Positions 7,766 to 15,608 of a stretch of 28,983 nucleotides of DNA are shown in pieces; within the stretch, counting starts at the first letter, position 1, and each line of letters begins with the position of its first letter. This stretch comes from Glaciecola sp965660815. Its GTDB lineage: Bacteria; Pseudomonadota; Gammaproteobacteria; Enterobacterales; Alteromonadaceae. The notes under the pieces were generated by a model that saw nothing but the letters and a program-made list of their open reading frames with translations, had not been told where the DNA came from and made no database searches. The position numbers were made by a program, and so were the translations under genes. The stretch spans positions 1-28,983 of the forward strand of contig CBFIBG010000039.1 of NCBI GenBank assembly GCA_965660815.1, read 5' to 3'.

Positions 7766-8566
7766 ATGCACCTATTACTAATACCTCTTATTTTACTGCT
7801 ACTAGGCACACCGCCGGCTGTCGCGCACAACCCCATTACTAGCTCGGGGCAAGACGCGTTAGCGTCGGGAATAACCGTCCTTGTTATCATTTTATTTTGG
7901 CTGATGTATATTTGGGGAGCGAAAAACGCAAAGCCAAATACTGGGAAAAAAACTCTTTTCCATATCACAACACTGATCACCTTATTTACGATTTTAGGAC
8001 CATTGGATGCTTGGGCAGAACAAAGTGCCACGGCACATATGATCCAACATATGTCGATGATGGTGTTGATTGCTCCTGCTTTTGCACTAGCTCGCCCATT
8101 ACCCCAATATTATAAAGCGGTTGGAAAACTGGGTAAACCTTGTCTCAAATGGGTATTTCAACTCACTCAACATCCTACTCATTGCGCAATTATTCATGGT
8201 GTGGTTATTTGGTTTTGGCACATTCCGTATTTTTATATGCTGGCAGTTAACAACCCTTGGATACACATTATTGAACATGCTTGCTTTTTAATGTCTGCTA
8301 TTTGGTTTTGGTGGTCCTGTCTTCATGCATATTCGCGATACGTGTCAAAAGCGTTGCTGGCGCTTTTAGTAACGCTCATGCACACTGGCTTTTTAGGGGC
8401 GTTAATGACATTTGCCAATGCGCCATTTTATGGTGAAGCAAGAAGCTTAGAAGACCAGCAACTGGCAGGATTAATAATGTGGGTCGTTGGCGGAATTCCT
8501 TATATTATCGCCGCCATCTGGGTAGGTAACCGATGGTATCGAAAACTTGAACGTCATACCTTGTAA
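7766..8566 (+). CDS. ctaG: CtaG-type (caa3_CtaG) cytochrome c oxidase assembly factor
   Basis: The 266-residue membrane protein has a cleavable or anchoring N-terminal helix ending 'PPAVAHNP' and about seven helices. 'TAHMIQHMSMMVLIAPAFALARPLP' (about residues 89-113) is the family hallmark, with His residues facing the membrane. 'WHIPYFYMLAVNNPWIHIIEHACFL' follows in the middle, and 'EDQQLAGLIMWVVGGIPYI' near the end is the conserved C-terminal part. The caa3_CtaG family is needed for assembly of aa3/caa3 oxidases, presumably for CuB delivery; it is not related to Cox11. It lies 19 bases after the subunit I+III stop on the same strand and closes the cluster. The ATG has no strong ribosome site. 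A short CGCT/GGCG hairpin with a five-T run (8575-8604) could end the transcript. Confidence 0.88.
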   Translation: MHLLLIPLILLLLGTPPAVAHNPITSSGQDALASGITVLVIILFWLMYIWGAKNAKPNTGKKTLFHITTLITLFTILGPLDAWAEQSATAHMIQHMSMMVLIAPAFALARPLPQYYKAVGKLGKPCLKWVFQLTQHPTHCAIIHGVVIWFWHIPYFYMLAVNNPWIHIIEHACFLMSAIWFWWSCLHAYSRYVSKALLALLVTLMHTGFLGALMTFANAPFYGEARSLEDQQLAGLIMWVVGGIPYIIAAIWVGNRWYRKLERHTL

Positions 8567-8880
8567 AATCTGCACGCTACCAATGGCGACATTACATTTT
8601 TCTCTCGTTTGATAATTTAATAGTGACATAAATCATTTCAATAAAAAAATATAAATATATATTTTTCAATGCATTAAACGTCATTCTCTTCATCTGCCGT
8701 GGTGGTACAGGGGTTGCAAACCAAGGTTTGCCATATTGGTGGCTATATTGAGCATGGGAAACAAATTACGAAGAAGCAGTTGGCGTAAAATGGCGTCAGC
8801 GCGACAAACAACATGAATATTACTGAGCCTCGGTCACCACAAATGTTGACCACATTTTAAGATATCATTGGGAAAGGATA
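8567..8880. other. 314-base gap between ctaG and the VKOR fusion gene
   Basis: No gene recognised. A very AT-rich stretch (8630-8680) is followed by a near-perfect palindrome, GCAAACC-AA-GGTTTGC at 8716-8731, which may be an operator. A short open frame reading '...VCHIGGYIEHGKQITKKQLA' (about 8702-8790) has no start or recognised match. GGGAAAGG before 8881 serves as the ribosome site of the next gene. Confidence 0.4.
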
Positions 8881-11340
8881 ATGGACAAACCCATAGTGTT
8901 AATTACCGGTGCGTCGGGCAATGTTGGCATTGCGTTATGCGCAGGACTTCGCGAGAATTTTTATGTTATCGGCTTAGATGTCAAACCATGCGATGGAGCG
9001 GATCAATGGTTTAAATGCGACCTCACAAAAAGCGACTCTATCGCTTTAAATTTTCAGAAAATAGCTAATGAACATGGAAACAAAATCGCTAGCGTGGTGC
9101 ATTTAGCTGCTTACTTTGACTTTACAGGTAAAGCACATCCACTATATCAAAAGCTCAATGTACAGGGCACCGAGTATTTATTAAAAAACTTACAAAATTT
9201 TGACGTTGAGAGGTTCATATATTCTTCCACTATGTTGGTGCATCAAGCAGAAGTACCAGGAACGAAGATAACCGAACAAACCCCAATAGCACCGCAGTGG
9301 GCGTACCCCGAATCAAAAGCCAGTGCTGAAACTATTATTCAAGAAAATGCCGGTTCGATCCCATATTCAATCGTGCGAATGGCTGGTCTTTATGACGATT
9401 GCGTGGCGGTTCCCACTTTAAGCCATCAAGTAGCTCGTATATATGAGCGTAACTTAAAAAGCTGGCTATACGCTGGCGATAAAATGGCCGGTCAGGCATT
9501 TTTGCACCAACAAGATATGTTGGAGTTGTTTTCCTGTATTTTGAATAAACGTAATGCATTACCAAAAAAACACACCATTTTAGCCGGCGAAGAAGAGGTT
9601 ATGAGTTTTCAAGCTCTGCAAAATCGCATTGGTAATCTAATACATGGCAAAGAGACATGGAACACCATTTCAATGCCAAAAAGCATAGCCAAGCCTGGAG
9701 CTTGGGTTGAGGAAAAATCGGAGCCGGTTGTACCCGATGCCATTGATCATGGAACCAAGCCTTTTATACGCCCGTTTATGATAGATATGGCCAGTGATCA
9801 TTATGATCTTGATGTAAGTAAAGTGAAGACAGATCTAGACTGGCAACCGAAAAAGCGCATATACGAAGGCCTTGAAAAGATAGTAGATAACTTGAAACAG
9901 GACCCTGCTAATTGGTATCAACAAAACGGTATTACAGCACCTGATTGGGTTCAGTCTGCAGAACAAAAAAATCAAAATCCAAACAGCTTGCGCGAACAGT
10001 TTGAGAAACACTATAAACACTCACACTTTCAATTTATGTGGGCACATATGCTTAATGTAGGGCTTGCTTTTTGGCTGTTAACCGCCCCCTTTATTCTAGC
10101 TTATGAAAGCCATAAAATGGTTGTAAGTGATGTAATGTCTGGAGTCCTATTGCTAGTATTCGCTAGCCTCTCGCTATATTGGCGAATGGGGGTATGCCGA
10201 TATTTAGCCGGTGCAGTTGGCTTATGGGTGTTGGGTGCACCATTGCTGTTTTGGGCACCAACCGCCGGTGCATATTTAAACGGTACGATCATCGGTCTGC
10301 TGATTATGGGCTTCGCTCTTTGTTCAAGGCCCAGCCCGGGTGTAGCTTGTGTGGCTTCAGAAACTGGTCCTAACGTTCCTCCGGGGTGGGACTTTAACCC
10401 TTCACTATGGGTGCAACGACTCCCCATTATTGTTCTTGCATTCATCGGTTTTTTCATTTCTCGCTATCTGTGCGCCTACCAATTAGGTCATATTGACGCT
10501 GTATGGGAGCCGTTTTTTTCTGGTAGCTTGCAAGATGGAAAGAATGGGACTGAACAGATAATTACATCATCGATCTCTGAGGCTTGGCCAGTGCCTGACG
10601 CAGGTTTAGGAGGTATGGTCTATGCGCTTGAAATTATCACCGGCATGATGGGTTCAGTGCGTCGCTGGCGAACTATGCCTTGGTTGGTCATTTTGTTTGG
10701 AGTCATGATTGTTCCATTAGGTGCAGTATCTATCTTTTTCATCATCATTCAGCCTGTCGTGATTGGCACTTGGTGCACGCTTTGTCTAATAGGCGCCGCA
10801 GCCATGTTATTTCAAATTCCTTACTCTCTTGATGAGCTGGTCGCAACAAGTGAATTCTTGTACCGCCGCAAAAAACAAGGTAGGCCATTGCTTAGAATAT
10901 TTTTCTTAGGAGACACCGACCAAGGAAAAAGTTGCGAGCAAGCAACAGAATTTGACCGCCCTGTCTGGATGATTGTTAAAGACACCCTTGGTGGGGGCAT
11001 AAATTTATCTTGGAATTTAGCAGTTTGTATACTTATCGGAATATTTTTGATGACGACTCGGCTGAGCATAGGCAATGAAGGTACATTGGCCAATATCGAC
11101 CATGTCGTTGGCGCGCTAGCAATTACCTTAGCCATTACTGCTATGGCTGAGACAGGTCGTATCTGCAGGTTTTTAATCATTCCTTTGGGCCTTACATTGC
11201 TTGTTACGCCCTTTATCTACGACGCTAATACAATCGGATTAATCTCAAGCTTATTAAGCGGTTTGGGACTCGTTATCTGTAGCTTTCGTAAAGGTGACGT
11301 AGTAAATAAATACGGAAAAAGTCAGAAACTTATTCTGTAA
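8881..11340 (+). CDS. SDR epimerase - SPW - vitamin K epoxide reductase - SPW fusion protein
   Basis: An 819-residue multidomain protein. Residues 1-340 are an extended short-chain dehydrogenase/epimerase: 'TGASGNVG' (9-16, GxxGxxG NAD site), Ser115-Ser116 and the catalytic 'YPESK' (Tyr142, Lys146). Residues about 385-482 are an SPW-repeat membrane region ('LNVGLAFWLLTAPFILAY', then 'AGAVGLWVLGAPLLF'). Residues about 510-665 are a VKOR domain with 'CAYQLG' (Cys531), 'WPVPDAGLGGMVYALE', 'RRWRTMPW' and the active-site CxxC 'WCTLC' (Cys632, Cys635). A second SPW-like region follows (700-800). VKOR proteins make disulfides with quinone; the loop between helices 1 and 2 here contains no Cys pair. 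The ATG has GGGAAAGG upstream. It follows the oxidase cluster on the same strand but 314 bases away. The substrate of the SDR part is unknown. Confidence 0.8.
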   Translation: MDKPIVLITGASGNVGIALCAGLRENFYVIGLDVKPCDGADQWFKCDLTKSDSIALNFQKIANEHGNKIASVVHLAAYFDFTGKAHPLYQKLNVQGTEYLLKNLQNFDVERFIYSSTMLVHQAEVPGTKITEQTPIAPQWAYPESKASAETIIQENAGSIPYSIVRMAGLYDDCVAVPTLSHQVARIYERNLKSWLYAGDKMAGQAFLHQQDMLELFSCILNKRNALPKKHTILAGEEEVMSFQALQNRIGNLIHGKETWNTISMPKSIAKPGAWVEEKSEPVVPDAIDHGTKPFIRPFMIDMASDHYDLDVSKVKTDLDWQPKKRIYEGLEKIVDNLKQDPANWYQQNGITAPDWVQSAEQKNQNPNSLREQFEKHYKHSHFQFMWAHMLNVGLAFWLLTAPFILAYESHKMVVSDVMSGVLLLVFASLSLYWRMGVCRYLAGAVGLWVLGAPLLFWAPTAGAYLNGTIIGLLIMGFALCSRPSPGVACVASETGPNVPPGWDFNPSLWVQRLPIIVLAFIGFFISRYLCAYQLGHIDAVWEPFFSGSLQDGKNGTEQIITSSISEAWPVPDAGLGGMVYALEIITGMMGSVRRWRTMPWLVILFGVMIVPLGAVSIFFIIIQPVVIGTWCTLCLIGAAAMLFQIPYSLDELVATSEFLYRRKKQGRPLLRIFFLGDTDQGKSCEQATEFDRPVWMIVKDTLGGGINLSWNLAVCILIGIFLMTTRLSIGNEGTLANIDHVVGALAITLAITAMAETGRICRFLIIPLGLTLLVTPFIYDANTIGLISSLLSGLGLVICSFRKGDVVNKYGKSQKLIL

Positions 11341-11611
11341 TTATTAAATGCTATGTGAATGATAGGGTTAAAAATCAATATTTATTTTTAGTTTCATAAA
11401 GTATAAGCTTGGTCGGAATTGATTTTATTAAAGGTGTTTTACCGGCCAAAATACTAAAGAAAAATATAGCATAGTCTTTAAGTTACAAATGTCTCGACAG
11501 GCCCTTGTAAAGCAAAAAATTCAAGCAAGAATGCATGTGCTGCCAGCGCAACACAGTGGGACGAATAAACGCCACCGACCAGACAGCTGTCACAATGAGC
11601 AGTAAATAGCG

Positions 11612-11803
11612 TTAATCTTCCTTATAATTTGGTTCTTGGAATGGGTATTCAACCAAACTACCTTGCTCATATTGCAAGAAAATATTGTAGCGAGTAATTA
11701 GCTGATCAATACTCTTTAAACTAGCACCTTTGCGAGTTTGACTGATTGTAGAGGTATGAATGCTGGTAGGCTGTTCAGCGTTCATTAGCATAGATGCACT
11801 CAT
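11612..11803 (-). CDS. Small hypothetical protein (63 residues)
   Basis: Not recognised. The 63-residue product is soluble, Cys-free, rich in Ser/Thr in the first half ('SIHTSTISQTRKGASLKS') and acidic/aromatic at the end ('EYPFQEPNYKED'). The case for a real gene is an unusually strong G-rich ribosome site (AAGGGGGG) just before the ATG and the isolated location. A second G-rich, ribosome-site-like stretch (minus strand, about 11900-11915) lies between this gene and the AraC gene, as if a related short gene had once stood there. It runs in the same direction as the AraC-type regulator upstream and could be its target or part of its transcript. No signal peptide or membrane helix is seen. Confidence 0.5.
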   Translation of the reverse strand: MSASMLMNAEQPTSIHTSTISQTRKGASLKSIDQLITRYNIFLQYEQGSLVEYPFQEPNYKED

Positions 11804-11916
11804 TACACCCCCCTTAATATGATTAGATCTGTTTACGCCTACAGAATATTGATGAACAATAAATAATCAAATGCTTTTATATTTGTCTACTTCTTAGTTT
11901 TCACCCCCTCCCTTAA

Positions 11917-13077
11917 CTACTCAATTGAAACTTGTGTCCGGTATTGATTAGGTTTATTGCCCGACAAATTCTTAAAGGCTCGGTTAAAGCTGACGAGTGA
12001 CGAAAAACCGCACTCTAAGCCAATCACCAAAATACTCCAGTCTTTAGCATCCCTAGAGCGTAAGAGCTGTTTGGCGTGTTCAACGCGATAACGATTGATA
12101 AAGTGATTAAAGTTGGGGCTGTTAAAGTGAGCTCTGATAACTCGGCTGACTTTGTATTCAGGTGTGTTTAAAGCTTTTGCAAAATCCATTACTTTAATAT
12201 TGCTTTGCAAAAAGATCTTTTGTTGATTAATAAGCGCGTCTATGTCTTCAATTAGCTTGTTGTCTTCAAGGGTAATGTCGTGTGTCGCACGTGGACTGGT
12301 TGCTAGTTTTTCTTGTGCTAAGCAGTTAACTGTGTCGCGAATAATGTGATTGCTCCTAGCTTGCTTATTTTGTAACACTAACACACTTTGAATAGCAATC
12401 ATGATAATTGAGGCTGCAATAAACACTATCCAAGGGGATGCCATCGCTTGGTTTTCGGCTGAAATAAATACGGTAGCCACAAAGGTCGACAAAAACACTG
12501 CGGCAAAAAACGCGCCCGCAAAAACACTACTTTGAACTTTTTCTGCTTTGCTTTTAGACGAAAAGCCTCTCAAGGCTTCCCAAAAAGATAAGAGTAAAAT
12601 AGTCGACGAGAGCATACTAGTTACTTCATTTAAACCTTGTTTAATTTGCGACATCAATAAAGTTGTTGTTACACCCATATCGTTCAACATATGCCATGTT
12701 TGATTCGCCACTATCAAAAGAGCAATAAAGGAAGCAACAAAGATATGTCGTTTACTAATAGGATTTTGTGTGCGAAATAACACACGAGAGATCAACCAAG
12801 TTACATTGCAAGTTGCACATGTCGCAAAACCTATTAAATAATGATAAATCCCTATGCTTGACGCCGATATCTTCTGAATTGTCATCATGCAAAGCGACGC
12901 ACAAAAAATCGCAAACAAAAAATGTATCAACTGCTTTTGTTTAAGCAAGGCTTGTTTTACTAAAAACGTAAAAGCAACAATGAATAAACAAAAGTAAGCA
13001 AGTTCTGAATTAGAAAAATTAATAAACATAAGCGCGACCGTTTTAGCTGACATTAAACTATGGGCATTGTCTCTCAC
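11917..13077 (-). CDS. Membrane-anchored AraC family transcriptional regulator
   Basis: The 386-residue protein has an N-terminal membrane sensor of about seven helices (residues 25-235) joined by a linker to an AraC DNA-binding domain (about 290-382). The first helix-turn-helix is 'VMDFAKALNTPEYKVSRVI' (296-314), the second 'ILVIGLECGFSSLVSFNRAF' (349-368), ending with the family signature 'LSGNKPNQYR'. This is the architecture of 7TM-AraC regulators that sense membrane or periplasmic signals and bind DNA while tethered. The longest frame starts at GTG 13077, with AAGGG very close (2-3 bases); an ATG at 13053 is the alternative. The divergent DUF2306 gene shares the 159-base promoter region, where a repeated TAGCGAA lies, so that gene is a likely target. 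Confidence 0.82.
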   Translation of the reverse strand: MRDNAHSLMSAKTVALMFINFSNSELAYFCLFIVAFTFLVKQALLKQKQLIHFLFAIFCASLCMMTIQKISASSIGIYHYLIGFATCATCNVTWLISRVLFRTQNPISKRHIFVASFIALLIVANQTWHMLNDMGVTTTLLMSQIKQGLNEVTSMLSSTILLLSFWEALRGFSSKSKAEKVQSSVFAGAFFAAVFLSTFVATVFISAENQAMASPWIVFIAASIIMIAIQSVLVLQNKQARSNHIIRDTVNCLAQEKLATSPRATHDITLEDNKLIEDIDALINQQKIFLQSNIKVMDFAKALNTPEYKVSRVIRAHFNSPNFNHFINRYRVEHAKQLLRSRDAKDWSILVIGLECGFSSLVSFNRAFKNLSGNKPNQYRTQVSIE

Positions 13078-13236
13078 ACCCTTAGTCTATACACCTAGCG
13101 AACGCACCGCAATTTAGCTTTGTTAGCGAATGTTTCTATATACAAATTCAAAATTTGATAAGACCTAAGAAGCAAAAACGCAGATGATTAGCCATGCAAC
13201 AGCACGTATTCATATTTTTAAAGAGAGCTAATCATC
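13078..13236. promoter_or_regulatory. Divergent promoter region of araC-like and DUF2306 genes
   Basis: Two direct copies of TAGCGAA (13096-13102 and 13124-13130; 28 bases start to start) and an inverted repeat CAAATT-CAA-AATTTG (13143-13157) lie between the two divergent genes. Direct half-sites are usual for AraC-family operators, so these could be binding sites for the neighbouring regulator. This is a positional inference; no -10/-35 pair was clear. Confidence 0.35.
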
Positions 13237-14043
13237 ATGCCTGTATTCAAATCATTGCCCGCCAATAAAACGCTACAAATGAGTAAAAAATTCTGGTTTA
13301 TTAGTTTAGTCAGTGCCCAGATTGTATTTGTGACTTATTTAGCGCTTGGCTATGGAATGTCTGCCTTGAGCGCAAACATTTTACAGTGGAATAAATTCAA
13401 TGATACAGCCTATATTGAAAATGATGCGTTAGGTAATACAATTTATGGTCTGCATGTTTTGTTGGCAATTATCATGATTATTGGTGGTAGCTTACAGCTC
13501 ATTCCTAAACTACGAGCACGCTATAGCAAGTTTCATCGCATAAATGGGCGTGTGTTCGTTGCCCTTGCCTGCACAATATCACTTGCTGGTTTATATCTAA
13601 TTACCGTCAGAGGAACTATTGGTAATTCATTGATGCATAGCCTAACAACCTTTAGCGGCTTGGTTGTGCTTGTGAGTAGTTTTTTCGCGGTAGCCGCAGC
13701 GCGAAAAAGAAACACTAGCCTACATCAAACGTGGGCAATTCGTTTGTTCTTAGCCGCAAACGGCGTACTGTTTTTTAGACTGTTAATTTTTGCATGGTTT
13801 CTAGTTTTTGGAACCTTAGGCGTCAACACACAAGACTTTACAGGGCCAACTGTCGTCTCTATTAGTATGTGCTCTTATGTGTTACCTCTGATCATCTTTG
13901 AACTCGTTCGCAAAGCAGAAAGGTCATCACACGCAAGCATTCAGTATGCATCAAGTTTAGTGCTTACCGTTATTGGCTTATGTTTTTTTATTGGTTTGTT
14001 TGGTATTAGCCTAGCAAGATGGTATCCAACTATCTTTGGCTAA
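13237..14043 (+). CDS. DUF2306 domain membrane protein
   Basis: The 268-residue protein has about seven membrane helices. The conserved DUF2306 features are 'LHVLLAIIMIIGGSLQLIPKLR' (about 72-93), 'FHRINGRVFVALACTISLAGLYLIT' (about 101-125) and 'LHQTWAIRLFLAANGVLFFRLL' (about 162-183). The His residues at the start of each of these helices suggest a cofactor such as heme, but the family function is not established. The ATG at 13237 has AGAG 9 bases upstream. The gene is divergent from the 7TM AraC regulator and the two share a promoter region, which suggests that the regulator controls it. No terminator is evident after the stop. The family call rests on motif memory and is moderate to good. 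Confidence 0.75.
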   Translation: MPVFKSLPANKTLQMSKKFWFISLVSAQIVFVTYLALGYGMSALSANILQWNKFNDTAYIENDALGNTIYGLHVLLAIIMIIGGSLQLIPKLRARYSKFHRINGRVFVALACTISLAGLYLITVRGTIGNSLMHSLTTFSGLVVLVSSFFAVAAARKRNTSLHQTWAIRLFLAANGVLFFRLLIFAWFLVFGTLGVNTQDFTGPTVVSISMCSYVLPLIIFELVRKAERSSHASIQYASSLVLTVIGLCFFIGLFGISLARWYPTIFG

Positions 14044-14262
14044 CTAGTCAAAACAAAGCAAACCTTCAAGGCGAATTTGCTGAGGCAAAGGCCTTAGCGC
14101 CTCACTATCCAGATTTCAATGCCAAAGGTCAGCTTGCCTACTCACCTCATCGACGAATATTTCGCAGATTTCTTCAATACTATAGCAGAGTGACTACAAA
14201 ACCTCCCGCAAATACAGCTGTTTCAGAGACTAGTCGGTGGTGTTTATTTTTCCTATACTTTT
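14044..14262. other. Gap with an unidentified possible gene remnant
   Basis: The 219 bases after the DUF2306 stop hold an open plus-strand frame (about 14044-14264) with a protein-like middle ('EAKALAPHYPDFNAKGQLA', then 'SPHRRIFRRFLQYY'). It has no start codon of its own with a ribosome site and no family that I recognise. It may be the remains of a gene linked to the decayed CBS-domain fragment that follows. The rest of the gap up to the DoxX gene, 14421-14601, is AT-rich and holds no visible gene. Confidence 0.3.
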
Positions 14263-14420
14263 GACCACTTTTTGAATTCACGATTGCATATGCTATTAGT
14301 TGTGGATGAATATGATGGGTTACAGGGATACTAACTTTAGAAGAACTATTACAAAGTCTGCTCGGTAAAGAGATTGTAGATGAGCAAGATACAACCGTAA
14401 GTATGAAACGTCTGCATTGA
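14263..14420 (+). pseudogene. Decayed 3' end of a CNNM/CBS-domain (hemolysin C-like) membrane transporter gene
   Basis: In one frame (14266-14325) the translation reads 'HFLNSRLHMLLVVDEYDGLQ'. One frame over (14325-14417) it continues 'ILTLEELLQSLLGKEIVDE', then 'QDTTVSMKRLH' and TGA. Together they match the second CBS domain and its exit in CNNM/TlyC-type proteins ('H..lVvDEyGg..GivTlED.le.llG.eIvDE.D'). A one-base deletion after CAG-GG near 14327 explains the frame change. The DUF21 membrane domain and first CBS domain are absent upstream, so this is a truncated, frameshifted relic. Intact members move Mg2+ or related ions, or respond to nucleotides; nothing functional is expected here. Confidence 0.7.
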
Positions 14421-14601
14421 TAATATGGAAAAGGCGAGAGAAGTAGAGGGTTAAACAACCAAAAAGTTCGAAAAAATAGAAAGAACCTATCAATTTATAG
14501 CAATTTTCTTTTTAATTTATAGATGTATATTTAATTTAGACGGTAACGAAGTAAGTTACTAAATTCAAATTAGATATTACATTTAAATTTAAGGAAACAT
14601 C

Positions 14602-15093
14602 ATGAAAGCTTTACTAACTCAACTTTTTCATTCCAATCAAACATTTTCACCTTTAGCATTGCGCATTGTTGCAGGCATTATATTTGCAGCATATGGCGCT
14701 CAGAAGTTATTCGGTTTATTTGGTGGCTATGGCCTTCAAGCAACTGGGCAATGGATGGAGTCCATCGGACTTGCACCAGGTTATCTAATGGCTTTAGCTG
14801 CAGGCAGTGCGGAGTTTTTTGGCGGCTTGTTTCTTATAGCCGGATTATTAACTAGACCAACGGCAGTCGTTTTAGCAATAACCATGTTAGTCGCTATAAT
14901 AACCGTACATTTACCAAATGGATTATTTATGGCTGATAACGGATATGCATTTGGATTATCCTTAATGGCTATATCAATTTCATTAGCGGTTTCGGGTGCG
15001 GGTAAAGTATCTATAGACAACGTAATATCAAAACTTGTAGCGAAGCCGACCTCTGAAAATACTCGTCTTAATAAGAATCGTGTTGTCTCTTAA
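14602..15093 (+). CDS. DoxX family membrane protein
   Basis: The 163-residue inner-membrane protein has four helices (about 20-38, 60-85, 87-107 and 115-132). 'LALRIVAGIIFAAYGAQKLFG' at the N-terminus, 'GYLMALAAGSAEFFGGLFLIAGLLTRPTA' in the middle and 'ADNGYAFGLSLMAIS' near the end are classical DoxX signatures. Bacterial DoxX proteins work in redox or thiol stress in some species (for example with a superoxide dismutase and a rhodanese-like partner); no such partner is adjacent here, so its job is open. AAGGA lies 7 bases before the ATG. The gene stands alone between the CBS relic and an IS6 relic, with a strong hairpin after its stop. Confidence 0.85.
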   Translation: MKALLTQLFHSNQTFSPLALRIVAGIIFAAYGAQKLFGLFGGYGLQATGQWMESIGLAPGYLMALAAGSAEFFGGLFLIAGLLTRPTAVVLAITMLVAIITVHLPNGLFMADNGYAFGLSLMAISISLAVSGAGKVSIDNVISKLVAKPTSENTRLNKNRVVS

Positions 15094-15103
15094 AATTTTC
15101 TAC

Positions 15104-15138
15104 CTAGAAAGAGGTATTGTTATTATACTTCTTTCTAG
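15104..15138 (+). terminator. 14-bp hairpin after doxX
   Basis: CTAGAAAGAGGTAT (15104-15117) pairs with ATACTTCTTTCTAG (15125-15138) around a 7-base loop, with a single G-T wobble. It begins 10 bases after the DoxX stop. The T-tract is poor ('TTATCG'), so it may be a weak terminator or a processing/stability hairpin; it could also work on the other strand. Confidence 0.5.
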
Positions 15139-15203
15139 TTATCGAAATCATTCGGTGTCCCAGATAAGTCTCTAAAATGTATTCCCCAGTACGCATATAG
15201 TGA

Positions 15204-15392
15204 TGGAATTTATCTCTCGAGAAGAAATTTAAATCACAAGGACATACTCAACGATTTCTTAGTTGCCATGGGGTTGTTAATAATCTGTTTCGTCTTGGTC
15301 ATCATTCCATGAACGCGACTCATTATAGAGTGTTCCGTGACCGATCGTTCATTGAGTGGAATAGGACGAGTTGTGTTCTAAAGTTGAATTAG
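15204..15392 (+). mobile_element. Remnant of an IS6-family transposase (C-terminal tail)
   Basis: A stop-free frame from 15204 to the TAG at 15390-15392 reads 'KKFKSQGHTQRFLSCHGVV', 'NNLFRLGHHSMNATHYRVF' and 'RDRSFIEWNRTSCV'. This matches the C-terminal end of IS6-family DDE transposases ('FKSp..aQRFLs.hg.i.n.Fr..RhlmtA..yR..R.raF..W...TC'). The catalytic DDE core and the 5' end are absent: a TGA at 15201-15203 precedes the frame, and no inverted terminal repeats were identified. It is a dead element fragment. It lies directly upstream of the EgtD-like gene that lacks its N-terminus, and may have caused that loss. Confidence 0.75.
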
Positions 15393-15608
15393 GCAGCGTA
15401 ACATTACTTTTATCCACTACATTCGACAAGTTGACAATACCCTCAAACACTATTTAGCAAATTACGGCTTACTAAATTCCAACCCTAGAATTCACATAGC
15501 CTTATTAAATGCGATGCCACTGTCCTACATGTAAATAGCCCTTGGCGATATTATTTAGTTATGCCTTTAACGAATAGAAAGAATTAATAGCGGTACAAAA
15601 AATTAATC
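15393..15608. other. Gap between the IS6 remnant and the EgtD-like gene
   Basis: No gene recognised. A 44-codon stop-free stretch (15400-15534, reading 'DNTLKHYLANYGLLNSN...') has protein-like composition but no start and no recognised family. The missing N-terminal part of the methyltransferase is not found here in any frame. In-frame TAA and TAG codons lie 18-24 bases before the ATG at 15609. Confidence 0.35.

Noticed and set aside
11480..11611. Minus-strand stop-free stretch downstream of the small gene ('CDSCLVGGVYSSHCVALAAH...')
   Set aside because: Protein-like composition but no usable start codon, no ribosome site, and no recognised family.
14019..14264. 81-residue plus-strand frame after the DUF2306 gene as an intact gene
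   Set aside because: Its only ATG lies inside the DUF2306 gene with no ribosome site, and the end overlaps the CBS relic in another frame; at best a remnant.
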